From positions 3,343,501-3,407,500 of the forward strand of contig NZ_CP099760.1 in the NCBI RefSeq assembly GCF_040760005.1: DNA of 64,000 nt, written 5' to 3'. How positions within the stretch are numbered: the first letter of the stretch is position 1; every line of letters starts with the position of its first letter. The position numbers and the translations under genes are program-made. Below the pieces are notes generated by a model. The model did not search any database, was not told the origin of the DNA, and worked only from the letters and a program-made list of their open reading frames with translations. Source of the DNA: Pseudomonas sp. stari2. Lineage in GTDB: Bacteria > Pseudomonadota > Gammaproteobacteria > Pseudomonadales > Pseudomonadaceae. This document shows, piece after piece, positions 21,552 through 31,871 of the stretch.

Positions 21552-21668
21552 AACACCCTAGCCCCAGGGAAGCTCAAGCAAGTCTGACAAGATCTTCAGC
21601 ACATTTTTCCTGCTCGTTTTCATCAAAGATGCAGGGGACGGCTGCGTGCCATATTTTTTGAGGTTTCC

Positions 21669-22676
21669 ATGTCTTCTTCAACTTCGTATCGAGTCGCGGT
21701 GGTACAAGCCGCACCTGTTTTTATGGATCGTGCGGCGACCGTCGATAAATGCATTCGGCTCATTGCTGATGCGGCGTCTAGCGGGGCCCGGTTGATTGCA
21801 TTTCCCGAGAACTTCATCCCGGGTTATCCGTGGTTTTTCTGGCTCGGTTCTCCCGCATGGGCAATGCAATACATGCTCAGCTACCACGAACAGGCTTTGG
21901 TGATCGATAGCCCCGACTATCGGCGCCTGGAGCAAGCGGCTGCGGAGCACCAGATTTTCGTATGCGTTGGTTTTACTGAGAAGTCTAATGGGAGCTTGTA
22001 TATGGCTCAGGCTTTTATCGATGACCAAGGGCGTACCCTGTCGACGCGTCGCAAGCTCAAGCCGACTGTCGCTGAGCGCATGGTGTTTGGGGAGGGCGAC
22101 GGTAGTGACATCCAAGTTCATGAAACCAACCTTGGACGGCTTGGTGGACTCTGCTGCTGGGAGCATATCCAGCCCCTAACGAAGTTCGCCATGTACAGCA
22201 AGCACGAGCAGATTCACGTGGCTGCATGGCCAGGTTTTTCCCTCTATACGGACGTCACCCCAGCAATTGGTGGCGAGGTTAATAACGCCGTAAGTCGTAC
22301 CTACGCCGTCGAAGGCCAGTGTTTTGTCCTCGCTCCCTGTGGGATGGTTTCCGAAGACGTGGTCGAGTTCCTTTGCCAAAACGATGATACCCGCAGCCTG
22401 CTTAAGGTGGGTGGCGGATACGCACGAATTTATGGCCCAGACGGCGCGGACTTGGCGACTCCCTTGGCGCCGGATCGAGAAGGTCTGCTCTACGCGGATG
22501 TGAATCTCGATGCCGTCACACTGGCCAAGGTTGCGGCAGATCCGGTTGGCCACTATTCCCGTAGTGACGTGACACGTCTGCTGTTCAATGCTGAGTCTCG
22601 CCGGCCCGTAACCGAAGACGCATCAGCCCGTGCGGACGACGAAGTCGTTCTCGTTGGCGACCTTGAGTCCAATTAA
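21669..22676 (+). CDS. Arylacetonitrilase (candidate mandelonitrile nitrilase)
   Basis: Nitrilase of 335 residues converting a nitrile to the acid plus ammonia. The Glu-Lys-Cys triad is Glu47 (AFPENFIPGYP), Lys129 (RRKLKPT) and Cys163 (GGLCCWEHIQP). The overall sequence, with GYPWFFWLGSP, EGDGSD and HYSRSDV, resembles bacterial arylacetonitrilases such as the P. fluorescens EBC191 enzyme. The residue after the catalytic Cys is Trp rather than the Ala of EBC191 (from memory). GAGG lies 6 bases before ATG. With mdlB nearby, mandelonitrile is the most likely substrate; phenylacetonitrile is an alternative. Confidence 0.9.
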   Translation: MSSSTSYRVAVVQAAPVFMDRAATVDKCIRLIADAASSGARLIAFPENFIPGYPWFFWLGSPAWAMQYMLSYHEQALVIDSPDYRRLEQAAAEHQIFVCVGFTEKSNGSLYMAQAFIDDQGRTLSTRRKLKPTVAERMVFGEGDGSDIQVHETNLGRLGGLCCWEHIQPLTKFAMYSKHEQIHVAAWPGFSLYTDVTPAIGGEVNNAVSRTYAVEGQCFVLAPCGMVSEDVVEFLCQNDDTRSLLKVGGGYARIYGPDGADLATPLAPDREGLLYADVNLDAVTLAKVAADPVGHYSRSDVTRLLFNAESRRPVTEDASARADDEVVLVGDLESN

Positions 22677-22705
22677 TCGATTCCACGCTCCCTTGGGTAT
22701 ATGAC

Positions 22706-23953
22706 ATGCAACAAAAATCGCAGGGTGATTCGGCTTACGAGTGGAAAATGGTTTGGTTGCTTGCAGTGCTGTTCGGCATTGTGGGCCTTGATCGGCTGAT
22801 AGTTGTATACCTGTTCCCGATTTTGATTCCAGAGTTGGGATTGAGTAATACCCAGGCCGGAGCCATTGCTTCCGTACTGGCGTTGACGTGGGCGCTATCA
22901 ACCTATTTTCTTGGTGGTCTGAGTGATCGCCACGGACGGAAAAAGGTTCTGGTCTACTCTGGCATCTTCTTCTCACTGATGACCTGGATGACCGGGGTTG
23001 CAAAAAGCTTCACCGGCATGCTGGTTGTCCGAGGGCTGCTTGGCGTGGGCGAGGGCGGTGTATTCAGCGCAAGCGTTGCAACGCTTGCTGAGATCTCGAC
23101 GCCTAAACGGCGTGGGCTCAACATGGGGATTCACCAAGCGTTCTTTCCGTTACTCGGTATCGGCCTGGGCCCAATCATCGCGACTCAGTTGAGCCTGTAC
23201 ATGCCGTGGGAGTGGGTATTTTTCTTACTGGGGATCCCTGGACTGATCCTGACGGTCATGTTGGCCAAGCTGATGCGAGAGCCAAGCAAGAGTCTTCCTG
23301 GAGCCGAAGCTGTCGAAAGCACACCTCTCAGGAGTGTTTTCGGATTTCGCAATATCTGGGTGACGACAATTATTGGCTCGCTGTTCCAAACCGGTTTGTT
23401 CGTGTTTTCGACCTTTGTAGCTCTATACCTCACACAGGTGGTCGGTCTGTCGTTGAGCACAACGGGGCTGATCGTGTCGGGCTGGGGATTTGGTGGTTTC
23501 ATCGGGATGATCGCTGTGCCTGCGCTATCAGATCGCTGGGGCCGTAAATCCGTGCTAGTGGCTTGCGCCACGATGTACGGCGTTTTAATGCTTGCGTTTG
23601 CTCTCAGTCATGCAGGCCCGGTAGTGATGTTTTCTATTCTTTTCGCTGCCGGCATCTTCGGCTTTGGAATCGCTCCATTGTTCTTGGCCGTTATTCCGAG
23701 CGAGTCGGTACCTTCCAACATGACGGGTTCCGCAGTCGGTGTGCCAACGGGCGTAAGCGAGTTGATCGGCGGCGTTTTAATGCCGGTTATCGCCGGTGGT
23801 CTGGCTGACCTATACGGTTTGTCTGTTCCGATGATGGTGGTGGGCGCGGTCTCGCTGGCAGCAGCTTTCACAGGCCTGTTTCTGGTCGAAACTGCTCCCG
23901 GTTTTGCTGGACGTCAGCAAACTTCGGTAGGTCTGCCAGCATCATCCGAATAA
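22706..23953 (+). CDS. MFS transporter downstream of the nitrilase
   Basis: Twelve-helix major facilitator of 415 residues, inner membrane. The loop motif GGLSDRHGRKKV and its repeat PALSDRWGRKSV are clear, and GLDRLIVVYLFPILIPELG is at helix 1. It starts 29 bases after the nitrilase stop and probably shares its transcript. Possible cargo is mandelonitrile-derived acid such as mandelate, or an organic anion; sequence does not decide. No strong ribosome site is visible before ATG 22706. Confidence 0.83.
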   Translation: MQQKSQGDSAYEWKMVWLLAVLFGIVGLDRLIVVYLFPILIPELGLSNTQAGAIASVLALTWALSTYFLGGLSDRHGRKKVLVYSGIFFSLMTWMTGVAKSFTGMLVVRGLLGVGEGGVFSASVATLAEISTPKRRGLNMGIHQAFFPLLGIGLGPIIATQLSLYMPWEWVFFLLGIPGLILTVMLAKLMREPSKSLPGAEAVESTPLRSVFGFRNIWVTTIIGSLFQTGLFVFSTFVALYLTQVVGLSLSTTGLIVSGWGFGGFIGMIAVPALSDRWGRKSVLVACATMYGVLMLAFALSHAGPVVMFSILFAAGIFGFGIAPLFLAVIPSESVPSNMTGSAVGVPTGVSELIGGVLMPVIAGGLADLYGLSVPMMVVGAVSLAAAFTGLFLVETAPGFAGRQQTSVGLPASSE

Positions 23954-23980
23954 ATTCTATCTATTCGAGCAGGGAATAAT

Positions 23981-23996
23981 ATCGATTTGATCAATC
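23981..23996. promoter_or_regulatory. 16-bp motif upstream of mdlB shared with the mdlC promoter
   Basis: ATCGATTTGATCAATC, matching 14 of 16 bases of the element upstream of mdlC. It is enclosed by GAGCAGGG (23967-23974) and CCCTGCTC (24000-24007), so it might instead be the loop of an RNA hairpin ending the MFS transcript; a T-rich stretch follows at 24020-24036. Confidence 0.4.
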
Positions 23997-24056
23997 AGGC
24001 CCTGCTCAATAGAGTGGGGTTTTTCTTTTGGATTTTTGTACTGCCTTGAGGGCTCC

Positions 24057-25187
24057 ATGAACTCAGCATTTAGCGTAGAAGGGTTTCGCTCCCTGGCACG
24101 GCGGCGCCTTCCCCAGATGGTCTTCGACTACCTTGACGGTGGTGCGGATGATGAAAAATGTCTACAGCGGAATCGGGATGCTTTCGATCAATGGGAGCTG
24201 GTCCCAAGGCGTTTGGTTGATGTCGCCCATCGAGACCTCAGTGTTGAGGTGTTCGGCACGTCTCAGCCATTGCCGCTTATGGTTGCGCCAATGGGGCTCA
24301 ACGGTGTTTTCTGGCCGAGGGGCGATATCGCATTGGCAAGGGCTGCGGCGAAAGCGGGTATCCCATTTATGCTTTCTACAGCTGCCAATGCATCAATCGA
24401 GGAAGTTGCCGACAAAGCCGGCGGTGATCTTTGGTTCCAGCTGTACGTTGTACATCCTTCCCTTGCTGATCAACTTGTCTCACGTGCCCTGGCTGCTGGA
24501 TATAAAACCTTAGTGCTCACAACCGATGTCGCCGTGAACGGAAAGCGCGAGCGTGATCTGCGCAGTGGATTTGGCCTTCCATTCAAGTACACACCCAAGG
24601 TGATGTTGGATGGAGCGTTGCACCCTCGGTGGTCGCTCAGCTTGCTTGCTGGGGGAATACCTCAGATGGCGAACTTTGCCAATCAGGATGCCGACAATGT
24701 GGAACTCCAGGCCGCGCTGCTTTCCCGAAAAATGGACGCAAGCTTTGACTGGGCTTCTCTTGAGCGATTACGAGCCATGTGGCCGCATCGCCTTATTGTT
24801 AAAGGGATTCTTCACCCCGAAGATGCGACCCGCTGTATGGCCCTGGGGGCCGATGGTGTGGTGCTTTCTAATCACGGTGGACGCCAGCTAGACTCGAGCT
24901 GTTCACCTATGCTGTCTCTGCAGGAGATTTCTGCCATTCACCCAGGAAAGGTATTAGTGGATAGCGGTTTCAGAAGAGGATCGGATGTGGTCAAAGCCTT
25001 GGCGCTCGGCGCCGACGCAGTGCTCATCGGTCGACCTCTCCTTTACGGATTGGCCGTAGCCGGCGAGGAGGGCGCCAGCGAAGTCCTTAGCATCATTCGA
25101 GACGAGTTGGATCGTACTCTCGCGAATATGGGGTGTGCCTCGGTTAGAGATTTGTCACCGGATTACCTGAAAAAACAACAGGGCTAA
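24057..25187 (+). CDS. mdlB: (S)-mandelate dehydrogenase
   Basis: FMN-dependent alpha-hydroxyacid oxidase-family dehydrogenase of 376 residues that oxidises (S)-mandelate to benzoylformate and passes electrons to the membrane quinone pool. Active-site residues expected for this family are present: Tyr25 (FDYLDGGADDE), Tyr130 (WFQLYVVH), Asp158 and Arg165 (TTDVAVNGKRERDL), Lys249 (LIVKG), and the base His273 with Arg276 in LSNHGGRQLD. The loop around residues 180-215 (MLDGALHPRWSLSLL) corresponds to the membrane-binding segment of P. putida MdlB. ATG 24057 has GAGG 5 bases upstream. Confidence 0.94.
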   Translation: MNSAFSVEGFRSLARRRLPQMVFDYLDGGADDEKCLQRNRDAFDQWELVPRRLVDVAHRDLSVEVFGTSQPLPLMVAPMGLNGVFWPRGDIALARAAAKAGIPFMLSTAANASIEEVADKAGGDLWFQLYVVHPSLADQLVSRALAAGYKTLVLTTDVAVNGKRERDLRSGFGLPFKYTPKVMLDGALHPRWSLSLLAGGIPQMANFANQDADNVELQAALLSRKMDASFDWASLERLRAMWPHRLIVKGILHPEDATRCMALGADGVVLSNHGGRQLDSSCSPMLSLQEISAIHPGKVLVDSGFRRGSDVVKALALGADAVLIGRPLLYGLAVAGEEGASEVLSIIRDELDRTLANMGCASVRDLSPDYLKKQQG

Positions 25188-25191
25188 CGCG

Positions 25192-25225
25192 GATTACAGG
25201 TAGGTCGGTGTGGATGCCTGTAATC
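25192..25225 (+). terminator. Hairpin after mdlB
   Basis: Arms GATTACAGG / CCTGTAATC with a 16-base loop just after the mdlB stop. No T-run follows; it is only a candidate transcript end. Confidence 0.3.
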
Positions 25226-25264
25226 TCAGGATCAGTCGATTACATCGCAAGGTAATCCTGCGTA

Positions 25265-25545
25265 GTTTTCGGCCATGCTATTGCGTCCGGCTTAACCAAG
25301 CTCTGCGTGCGCGAAGTCGCCCATGGCGAGCACGTATCAACACGAGCCGTGGTTATTTAGCAGAAGACGCAGCGGGCCAGTGAAGTTCTGGATCACCGAA
25401 CAAACAAGGTTTGCTATCGCGGCCTGGATACATCAGGCCCAACTACGCAACGAGGACTGCTTTATCTGGGAATTGAAGTCGACGACGCCTGGGGATGACG
25501 GAACACCTGAGGTTTAAATATGCATAGCGACAGGCGAAGCCTGGC
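25265..25545 (+). pseudogene. Remnant of a phage-type tyrosine recombinase (integrase)
   Basis: Translated pieces match my recall of a common proteobacterial site-specific integrase: TKLCVREVAHGEHVSTRAVV, then a TAG in place of a Gln codon and a one-base shift, then PVKFWITEQTRFAIAAWIHQ and AQLRNED, then after an internal deletion YLGIEVDDA in another frame. The catalytic core (HSMRR...LLGH, from memory of the family) is missing, so it is inactive. It borders the right side of the mandelate island. The identification rests on remembered family sequence. Confidence 0.65.
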
Positions 25546-25639
25546 CGTCGCTAATCGGCGCAAAAGCGCAGTCACATAGCGATGGTTTCCGCGTAATTTA
25601 CCCGGTAGCGTCCAGATAAGAAGATTGAGAAATAGATAG

Positions 25640-25933
<294 letters not shown>

Positions 25934-26345
25934 CCACTCCACAGGTTGCCGAATCCATGTTGGGTAGACACCTGATGCACCTGCTCGACTGAGGCCCTTT
26001 TTTCCGACGCTTGTCTCTTCCATCCGCTAACCAACACCCGCCCACAGCCCCGTGTATGCCATTCGGGGCAGTAGGCGAGCGGGCGCGCCAACTAGAAGTG
26101 AACCGCCCCTTCTGACGGGATCACACACGCGCTACTTATCGTCGCCATACCAGTATTGGGCCGTCACACACCGTCGTCCATGAGGAGTCACTGCCGGTGA
26201 TAAACGTTCTGAGTGCGTTGGCATTCTTCCTCAGAGTCGAATCGGACAGTGTGATCTGATGGCGTCACGTAGACGAGTCAATGCAGGCCAAGGCGCGATA
26301 TTTATTCAGCGCAACGTCCTGAGACCCACCGAGCCCTCTCTTTCA
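25934..26345. other. Non-coding stretch after the transposase remnant
   Basis: About 410 bases with no gene I can support on either strand and no recognised repeat. It lies between mobile-element debris and the 3' end of the tcu operon, and is probably further decayed insertion DNA. Confidence 0.35.
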
Positions 26346-27644
26346 TCAAACGTTGACTGGCACTGCTTTTTGCCTGCGATACAGGATCGTCGTCGCTGTG
26401 AACCCACACAACGCAGCAAACATTAGCCAGTAGGCGGGCGACGCCTTGTCACCTGTTGCCTGCACCAGGATTGTTGATACGGCGGGTGTAAAACCGCCAA
26501 ACACAGCCGTTGCCAAACTGAATGCCAGTGAAAATCCTACAACTCGTACGTTCTGAGGCATTACCTCAGTCAGTGCTGCAACCATCCCGCCGTTGTAAAT
26601 GCCAAAGAAAAAAGAGAAGTACAGCAGCACCGCGAGCAATCGCTCGAAACTTGCCGCTGCGGCCAGCCAGTGCATGGCGGGATACGCAGTAAAGATGCAC
26701 AGCAAGCTGATTGCCAGCAGCAAGGGACGACGGCCGATACGGTCGGAAAGTGTGCCTCCGATGGGCAGCCAGATGAAATTGCTGAGGCCGACGAAGAGCG
26801 TGACCACCAGGCTGTCAGTGGTGCTCAGATTGAGTACGGAGCGGCCGAACGTCGGTGTGTAGACGGTAATGAGATAGAACGTGGTAGTGGTCATCGACGC
26901 CAGCAGCCCGCCCGCCAGTACCGTGCGCCAGTTGTCCCGCATCGAGCGAAAGACTTCGCTGGCATTTGGGTGATGGCTGCGCGCTTTGAATGCATCGGTT
27001 TCCTGTAGCGAGCGGCGAATGATGAAGATGAACGGGATAATCAGGCAACCAATGAAGAATGGGATACGCCAGCCCCAGGCTGCAACGTCGGCGGCCTCCA
27101 TAGACGCGTTAATCGTATAGCCCAACGCAGCCGCAAGAATGATCGCCACTTGTTGGCTGGCCGACTGCCAACTGGTATAGAAACCCCGGCGTCCGGGCGT
27201 GGCGATTTCAGCCAGGTACACGGAAACACCACCCATTTCTGCACCTGCGGAGAATCCCTGCAACAGTCGCCCGAGCAACACCAATATCGGCGCTGCGATG
27301 CCTATGCTGGCGTAGCCCGGAACCAAGGCGATCAAGACCGTACCCGCGGCCATGATCGACAGCGTCACGATCAGCCCCTTTCGCCGGCCAACCTTGTCGA
27401 TGTATGCGCCCAGCACGATAGCGCCCAGCGGCCGCATCAGAAATCCCGAGCCGAATACGGCGAAGGTCATCATTAACGAGGCGAACTCGCTGGTGGCAGG
27501 AAAGAAGGTCTGCGAGATGTAAGTGGCATAGAAGCCGAACAGAAAAAAATCGAACTGTTCGAGAAAATTGCCGCTGGTGACCCGCAGGATGGCGCCCAGT
27601 TTCGACCCCTTGGATCGGGTGTCTTGAGTTGTTGTTTTCATCAT
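26346..27644 (-). CDS. tcuC: Tricarballylate/citrate:H+ symporter, MFS
   Basis: Inner-membrane major facilitator of the metabolite:H+ symporter group, 432 residues and 12 helices. [18 protein letters not shown] at helix 1 and the loop [11 protein letters not shown] with later LSDRIGRRP are typical of citrate/tricarballylate/alpha-ketoglutarate carriers. It is the last gene of an operon with tcuA and tcuB, which makes tricarballylate the expected substrate, with citrate possible. Start is uncertain between 27662, 27644 and 27641. Confidence 0.85.
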   Translation of the reverse strand: MMKTTTQDTRSKGSKLGAILRVTSGNFLEQFDFFLFGFYATYISQTFFPATSEFASLMMTFAVFGSGFLMRPLGAIVLGAYIDKVGRRKGLIVTLSIMAAGTVLIALVPGYASIGIAAPILVLLGRLLQGFSAGAEMGGVSVYLAEIATPGRRGFYTSWQSASQQVAIILAAALGYTINASMEAADVAAWGWRIPFFIGCLIIPFIFIIRRSLQETDAFKARSHHPNASEVFRSMRDNWRTVLAGGLLASMTTTTFYLITVYTPTFGRSVLNLSTTDSLVVTLFVGLSNFIWLPIGGTLSDRIGRRPLLLAISLLCIFTAYPAMHWLAAAASFERLLAVLLYFSFFFGIYNGGMVAALTEVMPQNVRVVGFSLAFSLATAVFGGFTPAVSTILVQATGDKASPAYWLMFAALCGFTATTILYRRQKAVPVNV

Positions 27645-27691
27645 GGCTACCGTGGTGATCAATATTGTTTTTGGAATGAATGGATCGCCGA

Positions 27692-28849
27692 TCAGTCGCT
27701 ACCTGCGTTGATCGGGTTGGGTTGGCGTTTTTCGATGGAGTACTTGAGCAGCGCGGCGCCGCGGAAGATGCCATGGGCGAATTTGCTGTAGGGCATGGTC
27801 AGGAAAAACGCCATTACCAGGCCGAGATGGATTGCCAGCAACAGGCCCAAGGCTGCGGTTTCACGGAACGCCAGGAGTGCCAGGCCGCTGGCGCTGACCA
27901 GGAACAGCAGCGCGATAAAGCCACGATCCATGGGTTTCTGATTGTCGTCGCCGTGCTCAGGGTTGCGACGCAGGTTCAACCACAACAGGCCTGCGGGGCC
28001 TATCAGCAGACCGACTCCACCTGCGATGCCCAGCATCACCGGTAAGCTCAGGACGGGGTAGGGCGCCGACCAGTCCAGAAGGAAATGGTAGAGCGTGGCG
28101 ACTCCAGTGGCTGCGAAACACAGCATGAAGCCGTAGAAGGTGAAATGGTGGAAGCGCCGTCGCCACAGGGTGAATCGATCATCAGCGTTATTGCAGCCTT
28201 CACCATGGCCACCGTCCAGAAATTTGAGCCGGGCGACATTGGCCGTGGCTTCCAGTGCAGCGGCGGTTTTTTCCTGCGCGGGCGCGTCGGCCGGTGAAAC
28301 ATTGCGCCAGAAGCGCCGCGCGCCAAGGGTTAACGCGAGTACCGCGAATCCGAAAACTGCACCGAACATTACGGCCAGGGTGTTGTGCGGGAAGATCCCG
28401 AAGAAATTTCCCCTGGGCATCGCCGTGAACAGGTTGCCCATCACCATCAACGTGAGGCAGAGGAACAATGCCAACCCCGCGCCGGACGCCAGCGCGAGCG
28501 TCAGCCCGTTGTGCCGGTACAACTTGCCCATCATTTGCGGCCAGGCGTACTCGGCATAAGTGTCGAGGCGGACTTTGGCCATGGCCTTGGGCACATTGAT
28601 TTCGAATTCGTGAGGGGCAGCGTACTGACAGGCATGCAGGCATGCGCCGCAGTTATGGCAAAGGTTCGCCAGGTAATGGATATCCGCCTGAGAAAACTCC
28701 AGACGTCGTGTCATGGCCGGAAATACAGCGCAGAAGCCCTCGCAGTAACGGCAGGCATTGCAAACGGTCATTTGTCGCTGAACTTCGCTTTCATCAAGGT
28801 TGAGTACGGGAATCAAATGACCCGGTGCCTTGGGATCAAACAGCTGCAT
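27692..28849 (-). CDS. tcuB: Tricarballylate utilisation protein B, Fe-S membrane electron carrier
   Basis: Integral membrane protein of 385 residues carrying two 4Fe-4S motifs in the N-terminal region (Cys30, 33, 36, 40 and Cys64, 67, 70, 74) followed by several membrane helices. In the Salmonella system TcuB re-oxidises the FAD of TcuA by passing electrons to the quinone pool. ATG 28849 has GGAG 6 bases upstream and overlaps the tcuA end by 14 bases, which indicates translational coupling. Confidence 0.92.
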   Translation of the reverse strand: MQLFDPKAPGHLIPVLNLDESEVQRQMTVCNACRYCEGFCAVFPAMTRRLEFSQADIHYLANLCHNCGACLHACQYAAPHEFEINVPKAMAKVRLDTYAEYAWPQMMGKLYRHNGLTLALASGAGLALFLCLTLMVMGNLFTAMPRGNFFGIFPHNTLAVMFGAVFGFAVLALTLGARRFWRNVSPADAPAQEKTAAALEATANVARLKFLDGGHGEGCNNADDRFTLWRRRFHHFTFYGFMLCFAATGVATLYHFLLDWSAPYPVLSLPVMLGIAGGVGLLIGPAGLLWLNLRRNPEHGDDNQKPMDRGFIALLFLVSASGLALLAFRETAALGLLLAIHLGLVMAFFLTMPYSKFAHGIFRGAALLKYSIEKRQPNPINAGSD

Positions 28850-30290
28850 GTTGGGGCTCCGTGATAAAAGGGGTCGGTAAGCCGGCCGCAGCCGCGGCTT
28901 GCACACCGGCGATGCGACCGAAGGCGGTACCAATGGCCATGCCGATGCCGGCGGTATAACCCTTGCCCAGTACGTTGCCCGCCATCATTTCTCCTGCGAC
29001 AAACAGGTTGGGACTCGCCTCACCCTTGAAGTGAACGGCTGCGGTTTCGTCGGTCGCCAGCCCCAGATAAGTGAACGTCACGCCTGGCTTGAGTGGGTAG
29101 GCGCAGAAGGGGGGCTTTACCAAGGGGCGGGCCCAATGGGTCTTGGCGGGGTTCAAACCTTCGGTGCGACAATCGTCCAGTGCGGTGTGATCAAACGTAC
29201 CGACACGGCAGGCCGCGTTGTAGTGCTCGATGGTTTTGACGAATTGTTCAACAGGAAGCTTCAACCGCCGGGCCAGTTCCTGTAGCGAATCGGCTTTGGT
29301 GCCTGGAAACACCGGAGGCATGAAACGGCCGACGGCTTGCTGGTCGATGATCGAGTAGGCCTGTTGTCCGGGCTGACCGGCCACCAGACGGCCCCAGATC
29401 GCATAGCGCTTGGGCCAGAAGTCTTCGCCTTCGTCGTAGAAGCGTTCGCCATCGCGATTGACGACCACGCCCAGTGATACGCAATCGATGCGAGTGCAGA
29501 TACCCCCGTCATACAGCGGGGCTCGGGCGTCGATGGCGACCATATGCGCCTGGGTCGGGTCGCCGATAAAGTCGGCCCCCAGGCTCTGCATGCGCCGCAG
29601 CAGTACACCGGTATTGAAGCGCGTCCCGCGAATCAGAAAATTGTCGGAAGGCCATTCTCCGCGCTCGTTCTGACCCCAGGCTTCGCGGAGCCATTCGCGG
29701 TTGGATTCGAATCCGCCCGCAGCCAGAACGCAGGCTTTGGCCTGAATGCGCTCGGCGGGGAAATGCTGGCCATCGACCTCACGCTCACCGAGGTGCGCTG
29801 CAACAAACGCGTGGCCCTTCAGTTCGATGTCAGTGACGTGAGCGTCATAGCGGATCTTGACGCCCAGCCGCTCGGCGCTGCGAAAGTACGCATTGACCAA
29901 CGCTTTGCCGCCACCCATGAAAAACGCATTGGTGCGCGCGACATGCAGGGCACCCGACAGCGAAGGTTGAAAATGCACACCATGGGAGCGCATCCAGTCA
30001 CGGCAGTTCGATGAAGCGCGGATGACAAGCCGTGCAAGCTTTTCATTGGTCATCCCGCCCGTCACTTTCAGCAGATCCTGCCAATATTCCTCTTCGGGAT
30101 AGGCATCGACCAACACATCCTGCGGTGCGTCGTGCATACAGCGCAGGTTGCGGGTGTGTTGCGAATTGCCGCCGCGCCAGATTTTCGGTGCACCTTCCAG
30201 CAACATGACGCTGGCGCCGGCCTCTCGGGCCATCAACGCTGCACACAGGGCGGCGTTACCACCGCCGATCACTAATACATCGATCATCAT
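28836..30290 (-). CDS. tcuA: FAD-dependent tricarballylate dehydrogenase
   Basis: Flavoprotein of 484 residues of the succinate dehydrogenase/fumarate reductase family that oxidises tricarballylate to cis-aconitate. The N-terminal dinucleotide motif [14 protein letters not shown], the stretch [11 protein letters not shown] near residue 38, and the C-terminal [25 protein letters not shown] loop are visible. GAGGAG lies just before two adjacent ATG codons (30290 and 30287). It is first of the tcuABC genes and 171 bases after tcuR. Confidence 0.93.
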   Translation of the reverse strand: MMIDVLVIGGGNAALCAALMAREAGASVMLLEGAPKIWRGGNSQHTRNLRCMHDAPQDVLVDAYPEEEYWQDLLKVTGGMTNEKLARLVIRASSNCRDWMRSHGVHFQPSLSGALHVARTNAFFMGGGKALVNAYFRSAERLGVKIRYDAHVTDIELKGHAFVAAHLGEREVDGQHFPAERIQAKACVLAAGGFESNREWLREAWGQNERGEWPSDNFLIRGTRFNTGVLLRRMQSLGADFIGDPTQAHMVAIDARAPLYDGGICTRIDCVSLGVVVNRDGERFYDEGEDFWPKRYAIWGRLVAGQPGQQAYSIIDQQAVGRFMPPVFPGTKADSLQELARRLKLPVEQFVKTIEHYNAACRVGTFDHTALDDCRTEGLNPAKTHWARPLVKPPFCAYPLKPGVTFTYLGLATDETAAVHFKGEASPNLFVAGEMMAGNVLGKGYTAGIGMAIGTAFGRIAGVQAAAAAGLPTPFITEPQHAAV

Positions 30291-30461
30291 TACTCCTCAA
30301 TCGCAAGGAGGCATGAACGAAGTGCTCCTCGCGAGTGGAGAGAAGGTAGAGCGGTGAGCTTATTGTCGAAAGGCGCGAAATGAGTCGGGGCGTTTAGTTT
30401 TCGTAAAGACTTTGGTGCGGATCCCGCGAGTGTCGGATAACTCGAGGAGGGCGCGCGGGGA

Positions 30462-31397
30462 TCATGACGCGAGCTCCTCAATCCACGACGCCCCCGGCCA
30501 TTGTCGATCAACGACCAACTGCCGGGCGACATCGGTGATCACCCGTCGCGCCGCGAGTGCTGCGGGGGACAGCTCGTCATCAGGTAATGTCGCCAGCAGG
30601 TTTCGTCGACCGACGTGAACATCGGAAATTTCCACCACTGAAAGCCCCGACTCACCTTTGAGCGCCGCTGCCGCGCCGGGCTGGATGGTGGCCGCATGAC
30701 CTGCGCGTACAGCATTCATCAACACGGCCAGACCATCGACCTCCATGATGATGTTGGGCGCCACGCCCGAACGCTCGAACGCAACCGTCAGCGTAGAACG
30801 CAAACCGTGTTGCGCGGTCGGCATCACCAGTGGAAGGTGCCCCAGGTCCGCCAGTTGCACGCGGGTTCCCTGTGGTGCGTCGGGCAGGTGCGGTGAACTG
30901 ATGACAAACAGCTTTTCGTCGAGCAGCGGTGTCACGCTCCAGCGTTTGCCACCTTCGAGTTGAAACACAATGGCCAGGTCGATCTGGCGGGCATTGAGCT
31001 GGGTCGCCAGATGCCCGGACAGCATCTCGACCAGGTGCAATTGGATATCCGGGTAACGCTCCCGCATCGCGTTGATCAATGGTAGGGCAAGTACCGTGGC
31101 AGTCGTGGGCGCCATTCCAACGGTGACATACCCGCTCATCCGCCCGCGGTGAGCGGCCGTGATCGCGTTTTCGGCCTGTCGCAGGCACAACTGGGCGTGG
31201 TGCAGGAACGCCGTGCCGGAGCTGGTAGGTGTGACGCCGGTCGTGGTGCGATTAAGCAGGCGAGTTGAGAGCTCGCTTTCAAGCTTCGCGATCTGTTGGC
31301 TGAGGGCTGACACGCCGACATCCAGCTCAAGCGCTGCACGTCCCAAGCTGCCGTGTTCGATGATTTTTACGAAATAGCGCAGCTGTCTTAATTCCAA
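30462..31397 (-). CDS. tcuR: LysR-family regulator of the tricarballylate operon
   Basis: LysR-type regulator of 311 residues with N-terminal helix-turn-helix (MELRQLRYFVKIIEHGSLGRAALELDVG in two parts, then SALSQQIAKLE) and a C-terminal effector domain. It lies directly upstream of tcuABC on the same strand, as tcuR does in known tcu loci, and would activate the operon with tricarballylate as effector. Name assigned by context and family. Confidence 0.86.
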   Translation of the reverse strand: MELRQLRYFVKIIEHGSLGRAALELDVGVSALSQQIAKLESELSTRLLNRTTTGVTPTSSGTAFLHHAQLCLRQAENAITAAHRGRMSGYVTVGMAPTTATVLALPLINAMRERYPDIQLHLVEMLSGHLATQLNARQIDLAIVFQLEGGKRWSVTPLLDEKLFVISSPHLPDAPQGTRVQLADLGHLPLVMPTAQHGLRSTLTVAFERSGVAPNIIMEVDGLAVLMNAVRAGHAATIQPGAAAALKGESGLSVVEISDVHVGRRNLLATLPDDELSPAALAARRVITDVARQLVVDRQWPGASWIEELAS

Positions 31398-31824
31398 GCG
31401 TTACCGCTCCACGTCCGGTTGAAGGGTCAGGGTGCTGTCAGGTCTTTGCTGTGGCAGCACTGCCTTTATCAGCCTGAGAGGTTATGCCTTGGCAGTCAAA
31501 CATCGTGTGGGTTCGGTTAAGTGGAACACTCGATTCCCGACAATGCTTGTGAGTGCCGAGGGCGGTGTTTCAGGTACTGCGTGAGAATGACTGTCTCGAT
31601 GACGCACTACGCCAAGGACGCGCTCATCGATGGATTCCCCATCTTGGTTCAGTGTTACTCAGCTACCGTTCTGCACCATTTCTGGTCTCGCATTGGGCCA
31701 TTAGGTAGCAGATTCCGAAGGTTGTTCCGGCAAATCTGATAGCTGGGAACTTCGAATTTCTCCCTTAATTCATTTGAATCAAACGCTTGGGGAGGCGAGG
31801 TGAGTTTTGGCATGCATTATGCTG
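31398..31824. other. Intergenic region between tcuR and the GntR gene
   Basis: About 430 bases, no gene supported. It should contain the tcuR promoter on the minus strand. Short frames here have no recognisable product or ribosome site. Confidence 0.35.
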
Positions 31825-31854
31825 TTTTGTATCCGTGGATAATTGGATACAAAA
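31825..31854. promoter_or_regulatory. GntR operator, perfect 10-bp inverted repeat
   Basis: TTTTGTATCC and GGATACAAAA separated by GTGGATAATT, with a second inner dyad TATCCGTGGATA. It lies 18 bases before the GntR start codon, so it is probably the autoregulatory operator and overlaps the promoter. Confidence 0.7.
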
Positions 31855-31871
31855 AGACAAAAGGTGCCGCC

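Noticed and set aside
25323..25517. 64-codon plus-strand frame as a small gene
   Set aside because: It is one reading frame of the broken integrase; the protein similarity jumps between frames.
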